Assembly: GCA_022264855.1 (NCBI GenBank)
Contig: JABYQU010000019.1
Span: forward strand, 310,001-374,000
Direction of reading: 5' to 3'
Length of the DNA stretch: 64,000 bases
Source of the DNA: Lenzites betulinus
Lineage: Eukaryota > Basidiomycota > Agaricomycetes > Polyporales > Polyporaceae
Below are positions 23,179 through 34,800 of the stretch, in pieces (position 1 is the first letter of the stretch; every line of letters begins with the position of its first letter). The notes under the pieces are model-generated. The model did no database searches and had not been told where the DNA came from. It saw only the letters and a list, made by a program, of their open reading frames with translations. Position numbers and translations under genes: made by a program.

Positions 23179-26100
23179 CTACTCGTTGGGGACCGGGAGC
23201 TGTGAATGAAGAGGAGGCGGGGGCGGGACGGCGTATGGGAGTCCGTTCGCACTTGCAGCACTCACACTGGCCGTACGCTGGATCGCCTGGGCAAGCGGAC
23301 CAGGCCCGAAGGTGTTCTCGCTCGGGTCGCCGCCGACGCCGACGTCCACATCCGAGTCCGAGTCCTCTGCGTGCTCGCCCTCGTGGATCGCCTGGTGGAA
23401 GCTTCCCATGTCGAGCGACGGGTCCCCGGCCTTGAGCGTCGCGAGGACGTCCGCCGAGGAGCCCCGGTCGATCGCCTGGAGCTTCGCCGCAGTCCTCAGG
23501 TCCTCCGCGCGCGTCTCCTCGATGTACTCCCGCGGGGGCTTCGGCGCGAGCGGCGGTGGCGGCGGCGGCGTGCGCGGCACCGCGTACTCGGCGGAGTGGT
23601 ACCCGTTCGAGGGCGGGGGCGACGGGTACGGCACCTGCTGCGAGCCCATCATCGCGAGGACATGCGGCGGGGGGACGTACACCGCGGGCGGCGTGCGCGA
23701 CGCACGGTCGTCCACCTCGTAGAGCGCGCGCAGGCGCGCCTTCTCCTCGGCCGCGGTGAGCGGGCGGCCGTTACCGGGGGTCTGCGGGGAGATGGGCGGG
23801 GTGGGCGGCGGGCGGCTGCGCGCGCCGTTCGCGATCTGCGAGGAGCGGACGGGCGTGGCGGGGGGCATGCCGTCTTGGGAGGCGTACCGCCGACGCAGCA
23901 TCTCCTTCTCCTCGAATGCTGAGAGCGGCTGTGTTGGCGAGGCGCTGAAGGGGGGCGGGGTTCCGGTGGGCACGGCGCCGTACGAGTTGACACGAGCGAC
24001 ACCTGCCGGGATTGGGGACATGGGGCCCTGAGGGTATCCTTGGGGAGCTGGCAGAGAACCCGGGTAGGGCTCCTGCGGAGGCAGAGCCTGCCACTGTTGC
24101 TGGGGTATCTGCTGTTGCGGTTGGGCGGCAGCGGAGTCCTGGGCCTCGTAGTGTCTCCGCATGCGCTCCTTCTCTGTGAGGATAGGATGCTCCGACGACG
24201 ACCCTGAGGCTCCCTGGAACGGCGGGGGTAGGCCCCCCGGAGGCGTCTGAGGTGGAGGGGGAGTGAGTTGTTGCAGATTTTGGGGGTATGACTGGGAAGG
24301 AGTGCCGGGCGCCGTTTGTGGCGAGTTGGGGTAAAGAGCGTCGTATGGTACAGGGCCGGCGTTGCCGGGCACACGGCCGTAGTGGGCGGACTGGGTCTGG
24401 TAGACTGCGTTCTTCGCGTCGTAGTACCGCTGCAACATTGCCTTCTCGTCTGCGGCGGAGAGCACGCTGGGCGTCGTAGACTGGCGTGCGGGTGTGGGAC
24501 TGGCGATAGGGGACATGGCGGTGGGTCCGCCGGAGCCAGAGGGCGGCGGGGGACTACTTGAAGGTGCGGTAGATGACCCAGAACCAACAGGGCGGTTGAT
24601 GGCAGACATGGCGTCGGAGAAGAGCGCTGCACCCGCAGACATGCTGGGGCTCCGTGCAGCCGATACCGGGGAAGAGCTGATCACACCCCCGTTCACGAGG
24701 ATAGCTTCAGAGCCGTCGACACTGCGGGCACGCGCCACGGCCGCTTGCGCCTGCTCGTATAAGCGCGCCTTCTCCTCCTCGGCGGTCAGCCACTTCCTGT
24801 TCGATTTTGACGGCGTAGGGGTGCTGGCGGGGGCAGGTGCTCCGCTGCCACTTCCACTGCCACTACCAGAATCCGCAGGCGTAGTTGGAGAGTTCTGTTT
24901 GCATATTGAGACCCGTTGTGTACCAGATATATGTGAAGCTCGTCTGCACTCACCTCCGAGGTCTTGACAGGACGACCCTGCACGCGCTCGACATTAGCCA
25001 CCGCACGTTCATATAGCCGCCTCTTCTCCTCTTCCGCAGAAGCCCACTTCTGTCTCAACGAAGACGACGACGACTTCGACCCAGGGCTGGTCGGCTTTGT
25101 CGAGGGCGGCGAGCCCTTGATGTTGTTCGCAGGAGGCACAGTATCGACCGGGCTGTCCACAATGATCGGGGGCTTCTCGACGATTGGAGGTTTCTCAACG
25201 ATTGGGGGTCTCTTCCGCGCGAGCTCGGCTTCCGCCTCCATATGCTCGCGGACCTCCTCCTCTGTCACATTCGCGATCGTCAGGCGGCTCGTCGGGTTGG
25301 TCGTCGTCCGACCATTGCTCGAGCGCGGGCGCGTTGCGGGGGCGGATGTCTCTGAGGACGCCACGCTGTCACCGCGGGCTGAGTTCGCGGCGACGTTGAT
25401 CGCGCCTATGGTCTGTGCAAGGAAAGAGGTGTGGCCGTTGTCCGAACCCTTCTTGCGCATGCCGAACTCATCCGCGAGGCCCAAGCGTTCTCCTGAGCGG
25501 TCGGACGAGATGGGCGAGGTCGCGAACTGGCCAAGCCCACTCTTCGGCGAGCGCAGGTCTGTTACGGACGCCTTCTGGTCGATCGAGTTGTTGTAGCCGT
25601 GCGAGGAGTTTGTGCGGCCGCTGGATGTGTTCGGCGAAGACACAGCTGTACCTTTGCCCATGAGTGATGGCGCGAAGGCCTCGTGCTGAGACTGGGCGTT
25701 TGGAGTGTGATGAGGGCCCGTTTGGCCGGGAAGAGACACATTAAATGCGTGCCCTATTCGCCTGTGATGGACATAAGCAACCGTACATGTTAGCAGCGTC
25801 GTCGGAGCACGTACCGCATGGCCTCAGTGGATACCGCTCTGCACCAGGTTACTGTCAATGATAGTCCAACCTTCTACAGCCAGAACAACGCACCTTGGCC
25901 AGTTCGAGATCATCACGGGGAGGTCCATGCTTACCGGATGGCCTGTGTTCATCAACGCCTTCACTGTCAACACGTACGTGATGTCGATGTGGCGCGCCGC
26001 GTTGATTGTCGCCGACGTGTGGTGGCTGGGAATCGTTACGCTCAACTCCGCCTTGTGCTGGGTGCCGCCATAGAGCGTCGCGTTCACCGGCACCTGCTGC

Positions 26101-27913
26101 TCGCCGACGCTCGCAACCTTCACCTGCGGGCTGCCCTTCTTGCCCTGTGTGTGCGGCCCCGCGCGGAAGACGGTAGTCTCGCGCAGCATGAACTCGAACC
26201 CGCGCAGCGTGACTGTATGCACCGAATCGGACTTGACGGTCGCCATTACCACGACGCGGTCGCCCGGCCCGTAGCAGGTGTGCGCGCGGTCAATGATGAG
26301 CGTCACGCCGTCCTGCGAGTGCGAGCGCGTCTCGGGCTGGGAGTAAATGGGCCATGTCGAGTGCAACTCGTGCTTGTCGATGATAATGGAGGATGCCGTT
26401 GCCGTAATCGTTGGCTTGTCACGCCGCAGGAAGCCCCTGGTATGCGGTCAGCGTGCGAAAGGGGCCCAATGGCGGGTAAACACTTACTTCTTGCCCTGGA
26501 CACATATGGAGGCAATGAGTTCATACTTGATGCCGGCTGTAATGTTCAGTCAGTCAGGTCCTCCCTCGGGACAAAATGCGGAGTCGAGGGAAATAGTGCC
26601 TGGAATACGCGGATCACAATTATGCTCTCCGTGAGAAGCGTGCGCCATCAAGGAACTGAATGTCGGAAGCATTCCATAACGTAGCAGGCAGATGCGGGTG
26701 GAAAAGGTGATAGACCATCTATCCACCGAAGAACTGTGGACGATCTGTAGGCTCCCCAAATATACGAACATCTGTCAGGGTTGGTCTCCAGATAAGCGCC
26801 AGCATACCCTGCACCCCACGAATGTGATCTTGCAACGAGACCGGGGACGTGTCGCAAACGGGGGACAGAAATTAAGCCCAAGTTCGTCGCAAATGCTAGA
26901 CTCTTAAGAGCTAAATGACCGTGAGATCACATCACGCAGCAAGCATATTGAGCGAGATGTAGTCAGGTCATTCAGCCCGTTGAGCACAGATACTGCCTTA
27001 ACGATGCGAACAGTTCCCAGAAGAAGCTCTTCGCAACCAGAACGGTGCAATGTCCTGTCTGTATGGGGACGTGACGTCAAACAGTCGGATGCCTAGAGCC
27101 CCAGTTGAACGCCGGTGCAAGCTGAGGCGTTTGGACGCCGCGACACGTGTAGGTAGGGAATGAGCCACGGGAGGTTCGTGTGCGGGAGGGCAGGAAGGCA
27201 GCTCCAGTGTTGCAACAAGACACCGAGAAGCCTGTTGCGTGTTGCCGTGTCGATGCAATGAGGTGTACGAGCAGCATGCGGCGCGCCGCGAAGGCGAAGC
27301 AGAGGGCAACCACAATCACGGCTGGCGATGACTTACCTCCTTTCTCAAGTGAGATCGTTGGGGGAATAGACTCCGGGATTCGAATGAAGAAGGGGAAGTC
27401 GTTCTGTCCAGCGATGAGTACTCCAGAGGGCAGCGGGAAGGTGGAATATGACAGCGTACAGTAGTCAAAGTATTGTATTCGTCGTTTGGTGACTGCCACA
27501 AGTTGATGGGACTCTGGCCTACAAAGTCGAAGAATGTGTTGGCGACCCCACCACCAGGGAGAGTTTCGATCTTCCTGAGCTCGATGCGAACCCATTTCGC
27601 CTTGACGCCTTGGGGGCCAACTCGGACCTCTATAGCCTGCAGATACGATCTAGACACGTTCGCAAGGATTGACAGATGCACATACGCCTTTCACAGCAGC
27701 CTGAGGACGGTCGGGTCCCCCCGGGGGGATACCTGGGTAGCCTATTCAAAATGAGACTGCCGTCAGTACGCGCCTTGGGCTGTGGGGACTACGCCGCCGG
27801 GCGTACCTTGAACGAAGTCAACATTAGGAGGCGGCCGTAACGTTCTGCAGGCAAGATAAGCATCAGAGAGACTGGCCAGGACCGAAGACGACGCACAACT
27901 TGGGCTGGGACAT
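23179..27913 (-). CDS. Arrestin-domain (alpha-arrestin-like) protein with long disordered repeat tail
   Basis: Probable ubiquitin-ligase adaptor or trafficking scaffold of the arrestin fold. Ten exons in reverse: 27913-27897, 27844-27807, 27741-27686, 27636-27460, 27403-27337, 26536-26488, 26436-25894, 25838-25815, 25761-24954, 24894-23179; 1164 residues. The N-terminal arrestin domain has AIEVRVGPQGVKAKWVRIEL, FPFFIRIPESIPPTISLEKG and AGIKYELIASICVQGKKG. The C-terminal arrestin domain has RAHTCYGPGDRVVVMATV, HIDITYVLTVKAL and VMISNWPRAV. The last 650 or so residues are Pro/Ser/Gly-rich and disordered, with about six copies of a charged motif of type AEEEKARLYEQA (see findings). I see no canonical PPxY, which classical yeast ARTs use to bind Rsp5. 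Intron 5 is 800 nt, against 49-65 nt for the others. A possible in-frame intron near 23259 is left unspliced. Confidence 0.85.
26537..27336 (-). other. 800-nt intron inside the arrestin-domain gene
   Basis: Donor GTAAGT at 27336 and acceptor TTACAG at 26537 join LEKG to AGIKYEL, which is contiguous in arrestin domains, so the whole interval is intronic. It is about fourteen times longer than the other introns of this gene. I find no coding frame with family resemblance in it on either strand. An insertion into an ancestral short intron is a possible origin, but I could not see terminal repeats. Confidence 0.75.
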
Positions 27914-28411
27914 GGAGGATGGTGAGGGAAAGGGAAAGGCAGCTGGAATCTGAGCCAGACGGCGTCTGCGACTCTGCGCGCACTGAGTCCCAGGCACGCA
28001 TCACCGCACAGCTATCCGCAGGCGCCCACCGCGTCCGTCACCAGTCACCATCCGAGACCATCTCAGCGGCCTTAGACCGAGTACACTTGCCGGTCTCAAC
28101 CTCGACTCACTCGTCGTACTATTTTTCTTAATAGCGCTCAATATGACGGACTGCGCGAGAGGAAAACGCAGCCTGGAGAGCCAGTACTAGTCGCCGCCCA
28201 CTCGAAACTCGCGAACAACTTCAAGAAGGAGTCGACTTAAAATACTATAATAGGCGTGACATGTGATCCTCGGCGCCGTCACGTCGCGTCACATACACGC
28301 GCCTCGCGTAAAGCCCAAGTCGGGAAGCTTGGACGCGCAACCTCCTCCTGCTCCCCCGCCCCGCCACCAGCGTCCTAACCTGACCTCCTCACCGTCATCA
28401 GGCCATGAGAT
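27914..28411. other. Divergent promoter region, arrestin gene / ATG9
   Basis: 498 bp between divergent start codons. Contains an AT-rich patch near 28236-28252 and C-rich sequence before the ATG9 start (28340-28390). No additional gene is seen. Confidence 0.4.
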
Positions 28412-31400
28412 ATGTCTCATAACTCTGGCTCTCGTTCTATGCATGGATCCCAGTCCATTTTTCCCGGAGCCACCAGCTCACGCCCTTTCTTGAACATGCT
28501 CAACCCCATGGGCCGCACATATCTGGGCTACATGCAAGCCAATCAATCCGTACTTGAGGAAGAAGAAGAGGAGGACGTGGAGAACGACATCGAACTAGGT
28601 CGCTCCAAGCGCAGCCCAAAGTCGCATGGCAAGCGTAGAATCTCGTGGGGTGGAGACGCCTCAGAGATGAACGTTCTCCGGCCAAACAATCGCCAGGCAG
28701 ACCCAAAGGAGGGTGATCAGTCCTCAGATGACGAGGTTCCACACGACGTGATGATTGAGACCTCTGCGCCTGCCCAACGCCGTTCCTCTTTCCCCCCGAA
28801 GAGTGCGAAGGGCAAGGAACGAGAATCCCGCACGCAACCCTTGCTGTCTTCGCGCAGGTCCTCGAAACCCATCCTCCCAACGAGTATCACGGATACGCCC
28901 GTCTCAATACCTCCTCGACCATCAGAGATAAACCCGGACCCCGCACCGGAGTCGGAGTCGGAGCCACTACACGAGCCACACGCGAAACGCATGCGTGGAC
29001 TAGACGAACACGAGCGTGCGTTGTGGAACTGGGTGAACGTCTACAACTTGGATGCGTTCCTGCAAGAGGCGTATTACTACTACGAGGGGAAAGGATTTTA
29101 CAGTATAGCTTTGTCTCGAGGCCTCAATCTCCTGTCCGTGCTGCTTGTTCTATCGTTTCCCCAGAATATACTGATTTCTGTGTGTAGCACAGTCGGATTT
29201 GTGATAGGGTTCTCGACATTCCTCCTAGGATGCGTGGATTACTCTCGTATTCGACCGGACAAAGTCACACGACTGTCTGAGGTCGTGGTGAAACGATGTG
29301 TATCCAGGTATGTACACGTGTGCAAGCCATGCACTTCCCTCTGCATTCGGAGAGTCATAAGCTACTCCTTGTACATATGCTGACACTACGCTCGCCAGAT
29401 TCTCAGGGTTCACCCTTCTCTTCTTCATGTTGTTCACCGCCTTCTTCGCATGGCAGCTTGCCTCATACGCGTTGAGCATGATACGTCTCCTAGACATGTA
29501 CCGTTTCTATACGCATCTTCTCAATATTCCCGACGTACGTCAGCCCCGCGCATTTATCCCCACTATATTCCGTCTTACGCGTTCGCACATGTCTCCAGGA
29601 AGACATCCAGACCATCTCCTGGCCAGAGGTCGTCCGCCGCATTGGTGCGATCCGAGAATCGAATCCACTCACCGCGCTCTCCTCAAACACGGCCACACAT
29701 CAGTCGGTGACTGCGAAACTCGATGCGCACGACATCGCAAACCGCATTATGCGTCAGGAGAACTACCTCATCGCACTCTTCAACAAGGAACTTCTCGACC
29801 TGCGCGTACCTCTTCCCGAGGCACTCGCGCGATTTCGCGCGGGCGAAGAAGGCAAGGGTAGACTGCTCACAAGGGCGCTGGAGTGGAACCTCCGATTCTG
29901 CCTAATGGAGTACTTGTTCGACGAGAGCGGGCGAGTGCGGAAAGTGTTCTTGAAGAGCAAGAATCGAGCGGCGTTGATCGAGGGGTGCGTACTTCACATA
30001 AGTCTCCGGAAATTGACCTGTTGCTCATATGATCGGTAGGCTACGGCGGCGATTCATCTTCATGGGCATTTTGAATGCGATTTTCGCGCCCTTCATTGTG
30101 CTGTACCTCCTTATGTACTCGTTCTTCCGCTATTTCGAGGTGCGCTACTTCCACACATCCTCCACGTGCTTCGTGCTCAAGATCTCTCGCAGGAATACCA
30201 CAAGAATCCGTCGAACATCGGTGGTCGTGCATATACGCCGTATGCGCAATGGAAATTCCGCGAGTTCAACGAACTTTCGCATTTGTTCAAGCGACGTCTC
30301 AACGAGTCGTATCCCGCTGCGAGCATGTACAACGGCCAATTCCCGAACGAGAAAGTGACGCTGATCGTCCGGTATGCCACCTCCCCTGATCCTAGTCTCG
30401 AATCGTACTGACAGTCAACTCAGGTTCGTTGCCTTCATCGCAGGCTCCTTCGCTGCAGTGCTCCTGCTAGCGTCCGTCGTCGACCCCGACCTGTTCCTTC
30501 ACTTCGAGATCACGCCGCACCGAACCGTGCTCTTCTACCTCACCATCTTCGGTTCCCTGCTCGCCGCCGCGCGGGGCATGATCCCGGAGGAGAACCAGGT
30601 GTTCGACCCAGAGCTGCTGATGAGCGAGGTCGTGCAGTACACGCACTACATGCCGGACGAGTGGCGCGGGCTGCTGCACTCGAAGAAGGTGCACGCCGAG
30701 TTCGGGCAGCTCTTCCAGATGAAGGTGTTTGTGTTCGCGCAGGAGCTCGCGTCGGTGCTCCTCACGCCGTTCGTGCTGTGGTACTCCCTCCCGCCGTGCG
30801 CACCGGCGATCGTGGACTTTTTCAGGGAGTTCACTCTGCACGTCGACGGGCTTGGGTATGTGTGCTCGTTCGCGGTGTTCGACTTCCAGCGGCACGGGAA
30901 CGTGAAGGTGCGGTTTCATTTTGTCTCTGCATGCGCATATGCTAATCCGCAGCAACAGTTCGGCGCACCCACGCAGGTCAGCGACGAGCGGTGGATGTCG
31001 AAGGAAGGCAAGATGGAGAAGAGCTTCCTCAACTTCAAGGTTTGTCTTCACTCTTCCTCTTCCTCTTTTTGTCTGCTCACTCGATCCGTATCACAGGCCG
31101 CGCACCCCGAGTGGACTCCAAACGACCCCTCCGGCTCGCTCTACCTCAGTCGCATGGCTGACCTCAGCGCCGCGCATCCCATCGGTCTCGGCCGTCGACG
31201 CTTCCTCCAACAGCAGCGGCCCCTCTACGCCGGCGCCGGCTCGGTCGCGCCCGAGATGGACGGCACTGTGTACATGCACGGCCCCGGGCAGAGCCAGATC
31301 CGCCGCCGCGGCATGGGCATCGGCGCAAGCATGGCCGGGAGCGTCCTGCACCCCGCGCAGCTCGGGCGCCCCGGGGCGGACTCGATGCTGCAGTCGACCG

Positions 31401-31726
31401 CGACCGCGGGCGGGGGCGGCGCGATGGCGCAGACCGCGGTCCTCGGGGACTCGCAGGGCAGTATCATGCCCCCGGGAAAGGCCGCGCCCGGGGTGGACTC
31501 GGTCATCCCGGAGGAGGACCTCGCCGCGGACGGGGGCGTCGGGAGCGGGCTCGGGGAGTCGTACGTGGACGGCCGGCGCCCGCGCGCGTCGACCGTCGGG
31601 CAGTCGCAGCGGGAGGAGGACGACGACATGCTCGAGGACGGTGGGGTGCTCGGGCTGCTCGCGCAGATCTACGGGACGGGTGCGAACCTGAAGGGGCGGG
31701 GGAGGGGGCCGCCGCGCGCGATATGA
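28412..31726 (+). CDS. ATG9: Autophagy protein Atg9, lipid scramblase of autophagic vesicles
   Basis: Multispanning membrane protein whose vesicles seed the autophagosome; a lipid scramblase. Eight exons: 28412-29307, 29399-29534, 29599-29984, 30040-30139, 30193-30371, 30424-30907, 30959-31039, 31097-31726; 963 residues. An acidic, Ser-rich N-terminus precedes the conserved core ALWNWVNVYNLDAFLQEAYY. Membrane segments are visible around GLNLLSVLLVLSFPQ, FSGFTLLFFMLFTAFFAWQL, FIFMGILNAIFAPFIVLYLL, FVAFIAGSFAAVLLLASVVD and VLFYLTIFGSLLAAARGMI. Family blocks IMRQENYLIALFNKELLDL, YAQWKFREFNELSHLFKRRL and TPHRTVLFYLT are present. The C-terminal part after ERWMSKEGKMEKSFLNFK is Gly/Pro/Met-rich and disordered. 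For intron 6 the acceptor CAACAG (30958) was preferred to the CAG 6 nt earlier, because it gives VKFGAP. Confidence 0.95.
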
Positions 31727-32452
31727 GGAGGGCGCGGCGGTGATGTCTTGATACGACCTTTCATGTGGATAATGCTTTGCTCGCTGTCTTCTTGGTCACG
31801 ATGTGCTTACGGACATGACGATGGTAGTGCTTGAGATAGCTGAGCCATACATATAGTTGTGTACGCGCCTTGTAATGACCTATTCTTTGGATATACTGCT
31901 TGACTGTATCCTGAGAACAGCTCGTCGCCCACACAATTGAGGTGGACGACCTGTAAATATCTCACTATCGAATGTAACCGCGGCGTTGTGAGAGCTTTCT
32001 CCTTGGGCTTGTACAATCTTCACGCCACACGAGTGTATATTGCGAGCCATTTCCACACCAAGCCTGCTTAAAACTCCAACATCGAGGAAGAAGGGTCTAC
32101 CAACTGGCCAGAGTGCACTTGGGCGACTTATCAGATAAGATTAATTGACCTGCAAGTACGAAAATACTAAAGACCGATGGGATGATCGATCGACGTCCGA
32201 CCTCGATCAACTCTGCTCTTGCCCTCGTTCTGCTACTCGCCGTCCCCCTGTAGGTTCAAAGTTACTAGCAGTGCTCTGTGTTCGTCCTACTAGATCGCAT
32301 GTAGGTTGGTATCTCTGTCTAAACTCTGTATACTGCGACGTGACCCATTGGAACAGCTCCAAACCGGCGAAAACTGTTCGACCTAGGCGACACCTCCATT
32401 GGTGCTCTACCCTCCCGTCCTCCTCCCGTGTCGGCCAAGAAGCTCATCGGAA
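31727..32452. other. Intergenic region after ATG9
   Basis: 726 bp of AT-richer sequence between convergent genes. No conserved frame is seen; the scattered short open frames lack family features. Confidence 0.4.
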
Positions 32453-33751
32453 TCAGATAGCACAAGCCAATCGAGCGTTGATGTCTGTGGTTTCAACAGC
32501 CCAGGAATACAGGTCCGTCGTATGCATGGGCACGTTCCATTCGACTTCGTTGTGTGACATCGAGGACACCTCGAAGTCCCAGTAAGCTGCGGCCATGGGC
32601 TCGAAACCCGAGCTTGCCTCTTGGCAAATAAGTTCTCCAGAGAACGCTGCCTCCGAGTCCTGTCCTGCTTCACCAAGATCCGGATAGACCGCGGCCATGG
32701 GCTTGAAGCCCTCGGAGCTCGCCTCTTGAAAGAGGAGTTCTCTGGAGAACTCTGGCTCTACTAAGTCTTGTCCTACTTCACCAAAACCCGGATAGGCTAC
32801 GGCCATGTGCTCGAAGCCCGACTCGCTTGCCTGTTGAAAGAAGAGTTCCTGGGAGAACGCTGCCTCCGAGTACTGAATTGCTTCACCAAAATCGGGATAG
32901 GCTGTGGTCATGAATTCGAAATCCGACATTGTCTGCTGAGGATGGAGATCACCAGAGATGTCTGGCTGATAGTACTGTGTCGACGGTATGCTCCAATCAT
33001 TCTCGGGCTGGTCCCAGCTTGAGTTGTAGAACTCCTCGCCGGTCACTCTATTATGGCTGCTCCACTCATTGGGTATTGCGGTAGTTGGCTGGCTGTAATT
33101 GAAATGAACATGCGTATTGGGAGCGCACAGCTCAATCAACGTGCAACCACAGCGGTGCTGCGCGGCTTGTGCTGCACCTTTGTCTGTATTGTTGGTTTGG
33201 TTGTGCCCGCTCTCTATGCCCGGCAGGTGCCATGGCGAGAAAAGAGGCACAACGTAGTCGGAGGCTTCGACGGCCGGCCATGACTGGGAAGGGAACAGGT
33301 CCTGTGTGTCCGGGTAGCCGAAGTACGAGGCACCCCCATAAGCACTAGGTGCCATGTACTCCGCTTGCTGCATCACGAGTGCATGCCACTCCTCGTTTTG
33401 AACTGGGTGGTCATCGTATGCAAGCAGCGGCTCCCGGGAGGTGGCTGGCTGGGCTGAGTATGTCGGGCCCCCGTTCGAACCCCCAAGAAAAGCTATATCA
33501 CCGTCGCCGTCAGGGGAATCCCACAGGGGCCCGGGGAGGGTATCCTGGTGGCTGCAGCTTGAACATGTACAGGGAGCCTGGTATCCAACTCGGACGTCCT
33601 ATATATCTGTTAGTCGCTGCTCATTGTGCGATGGATTGTTTGTCTTTCGACTCACCTGTTCAGGAATCTCTGTGGACTCATACCACCGTGTACCAACCAA
33701 CGGTGGCGTTGCGGGCTCACCAACCTGACCGACGGTGGGCCCCATCTCCAT
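32453..33751 (-). CDS. Unrecognised acidic/aromatic protein with internal tandem repeats
   Basis: No family recognised. Two exons are proposed: 33751-33656 and 33598-32453, joined by a standard GTGAGT...ATAG intron of 57 nt, giving 413 residues. The predicted protein starts MEMGPTVGQVGEPATPPLVG. A short Cys cluster (APCTCSSCSHQ) follows, then Tyr/Trp/Ser/Asn-rich, low-complexity sequence without a signal peptide or membrane segment. The C-terminal third consists of about three and a half copies of a 34-36-residue unit built on GFExMAxAYPxFGEaxQ followed by AFSxELxFQEASS. The maintained frame across diverged repeats suggests real coding sequence. A 142-residue open frame at 33783-34211 on the same strand could be an upstream exon. 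The stop codon position and the absence of further introns are uncertain. Confidence 0.5.
32566..32920 (-). repeat. In-frame tandem repeat, about 3.5 units of 102-108 bp
   Basis: Units in coding orientation start with FEFMTTAYPDFGEA, GFEHMAVAYPGFGE, GFKPMAAVYPDLGE and GFEPMAAAYWDFE. The block AFSxELxFQEAS recurs between them. Unit lengths differ by multiples of 3, so the frame is kept. Confidence 0.75.
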
Positions 33752-34800
33752 TATGAAAAACTGCTCACGCCCCTATGTCCATTCAGCGTGGTGGTGTCAC
33801 CAACTTGCTGTTCCACCCTACCTCTACAGTGTTGAGCTTGGCCTCCAACCATTTGTTAGGTGGAGTGTAAACGCGGCGTGGTGTGCGTCGTTGTGTTCTA
33901 ATTGCTGGCATCATGCATGACACTGTGTATTGCAAACACAAAAACGGTGTATGGATGAGGCAGAGATTTTGTGGGTGTAGAACGGGTGCAGGAAATGCAG
34001 CAAGACGGTGTTCTCTATCTGTTTTCCGCCCCATTATCAGGCAGGCGGCTGCGTCTGCCCCCGTGATATCGCTGCCCATGCCCTCGCTGTTGGTGAGTGT
34101 TGATATGTTCAGAAGACTCTCGGAACTGCGCACGAAGATGTAGAATGTGATACGCCACATACGTGGTGCTTCTACATTACCGGTGCCGGAGGGCGTGCCG
34201 CCCTTATACATGAATAAGAAGAACTGCTATTGGAATCACCGCTCTACCACCTCTTCCGCAAGGGACGCTACTCGAGTCATCATACCATGGATCTGCACCC
34301 TGCGAGCCAGAAGTTTGCCCGGTATGTGTGTTCCGTGTTCTCGTATTCGAAATTATTCATATATGACTCCACTGCCATCCCGGCACTTGCTTGTTGATAC
34401 TCGCAATTTCGAGCGAGCACCGACCCAACTCTCCAGCGTTTGAGCTCTAATCTTAGGTTGGCGCGCCGCCGTGTGGGGAACGACCTGCACCGCCAAGGAC
34501 TGACGCCACAGCTGCATCTTCTCGTCTTCTCGGTCGGTATAGAGGCTTCGTCGGCCGCCTATATGTAAGAGATACTATATGTAAGAGATAGCCAAATCAG
34601 CGGGACCATGAACGCCACTAGCGGAACACAGGGGACACATCCAGGGGGTGGGCAGGGGTGGGCACGGCATGATCTGGGGTACTGAAGGCAGCGACGCGAT
34701 CTTCTTTTACGAGTCCGATGTAGTTCTCAACTGTGTACCTCCGATGGTCCCCGCAGCGCGCCGCGGAAGCGCATAGTATAACTCTAGACAAGCTGCGCAG
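33752..34800. other. Region between repeat protein and F-box gene, no supported gene
   Basis: About 1.05 kb. It holds one minus-strand ATG-started frame of 142 codons (33783-34211) that I cannot assign, and which may belong to the neighbouring repeat-protein gene. Around 34556-34590 the short direct repeat TATATGTAAGAGATA occurs twice almost back to back. No transposon ends were seen. Confidence 0.35.

Noticed and set aside
23206..23922. 238-codon plus-strand open frame and several neighbours
   Set aside because: Antisense to the low-complexity tail of the arrestin gene, whose own frame is supported by splicing and repeated motifs.
30951..30952. Earlier acceptor (CCGCAG) for ATG9 intron 6
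   Set aside because: Would add two residues (QQ) not expected between GNVK and FGAP; the CAACAG acceptor 6 nt downstream fits the family better.
33468..33486. tRNA T-arm-like sequence (GTTCGAACCCC)
   Set aside because: No acceptor stem or anticodon arm can be laid out around it, and it lies in the coding exon of the repeat protein gene.
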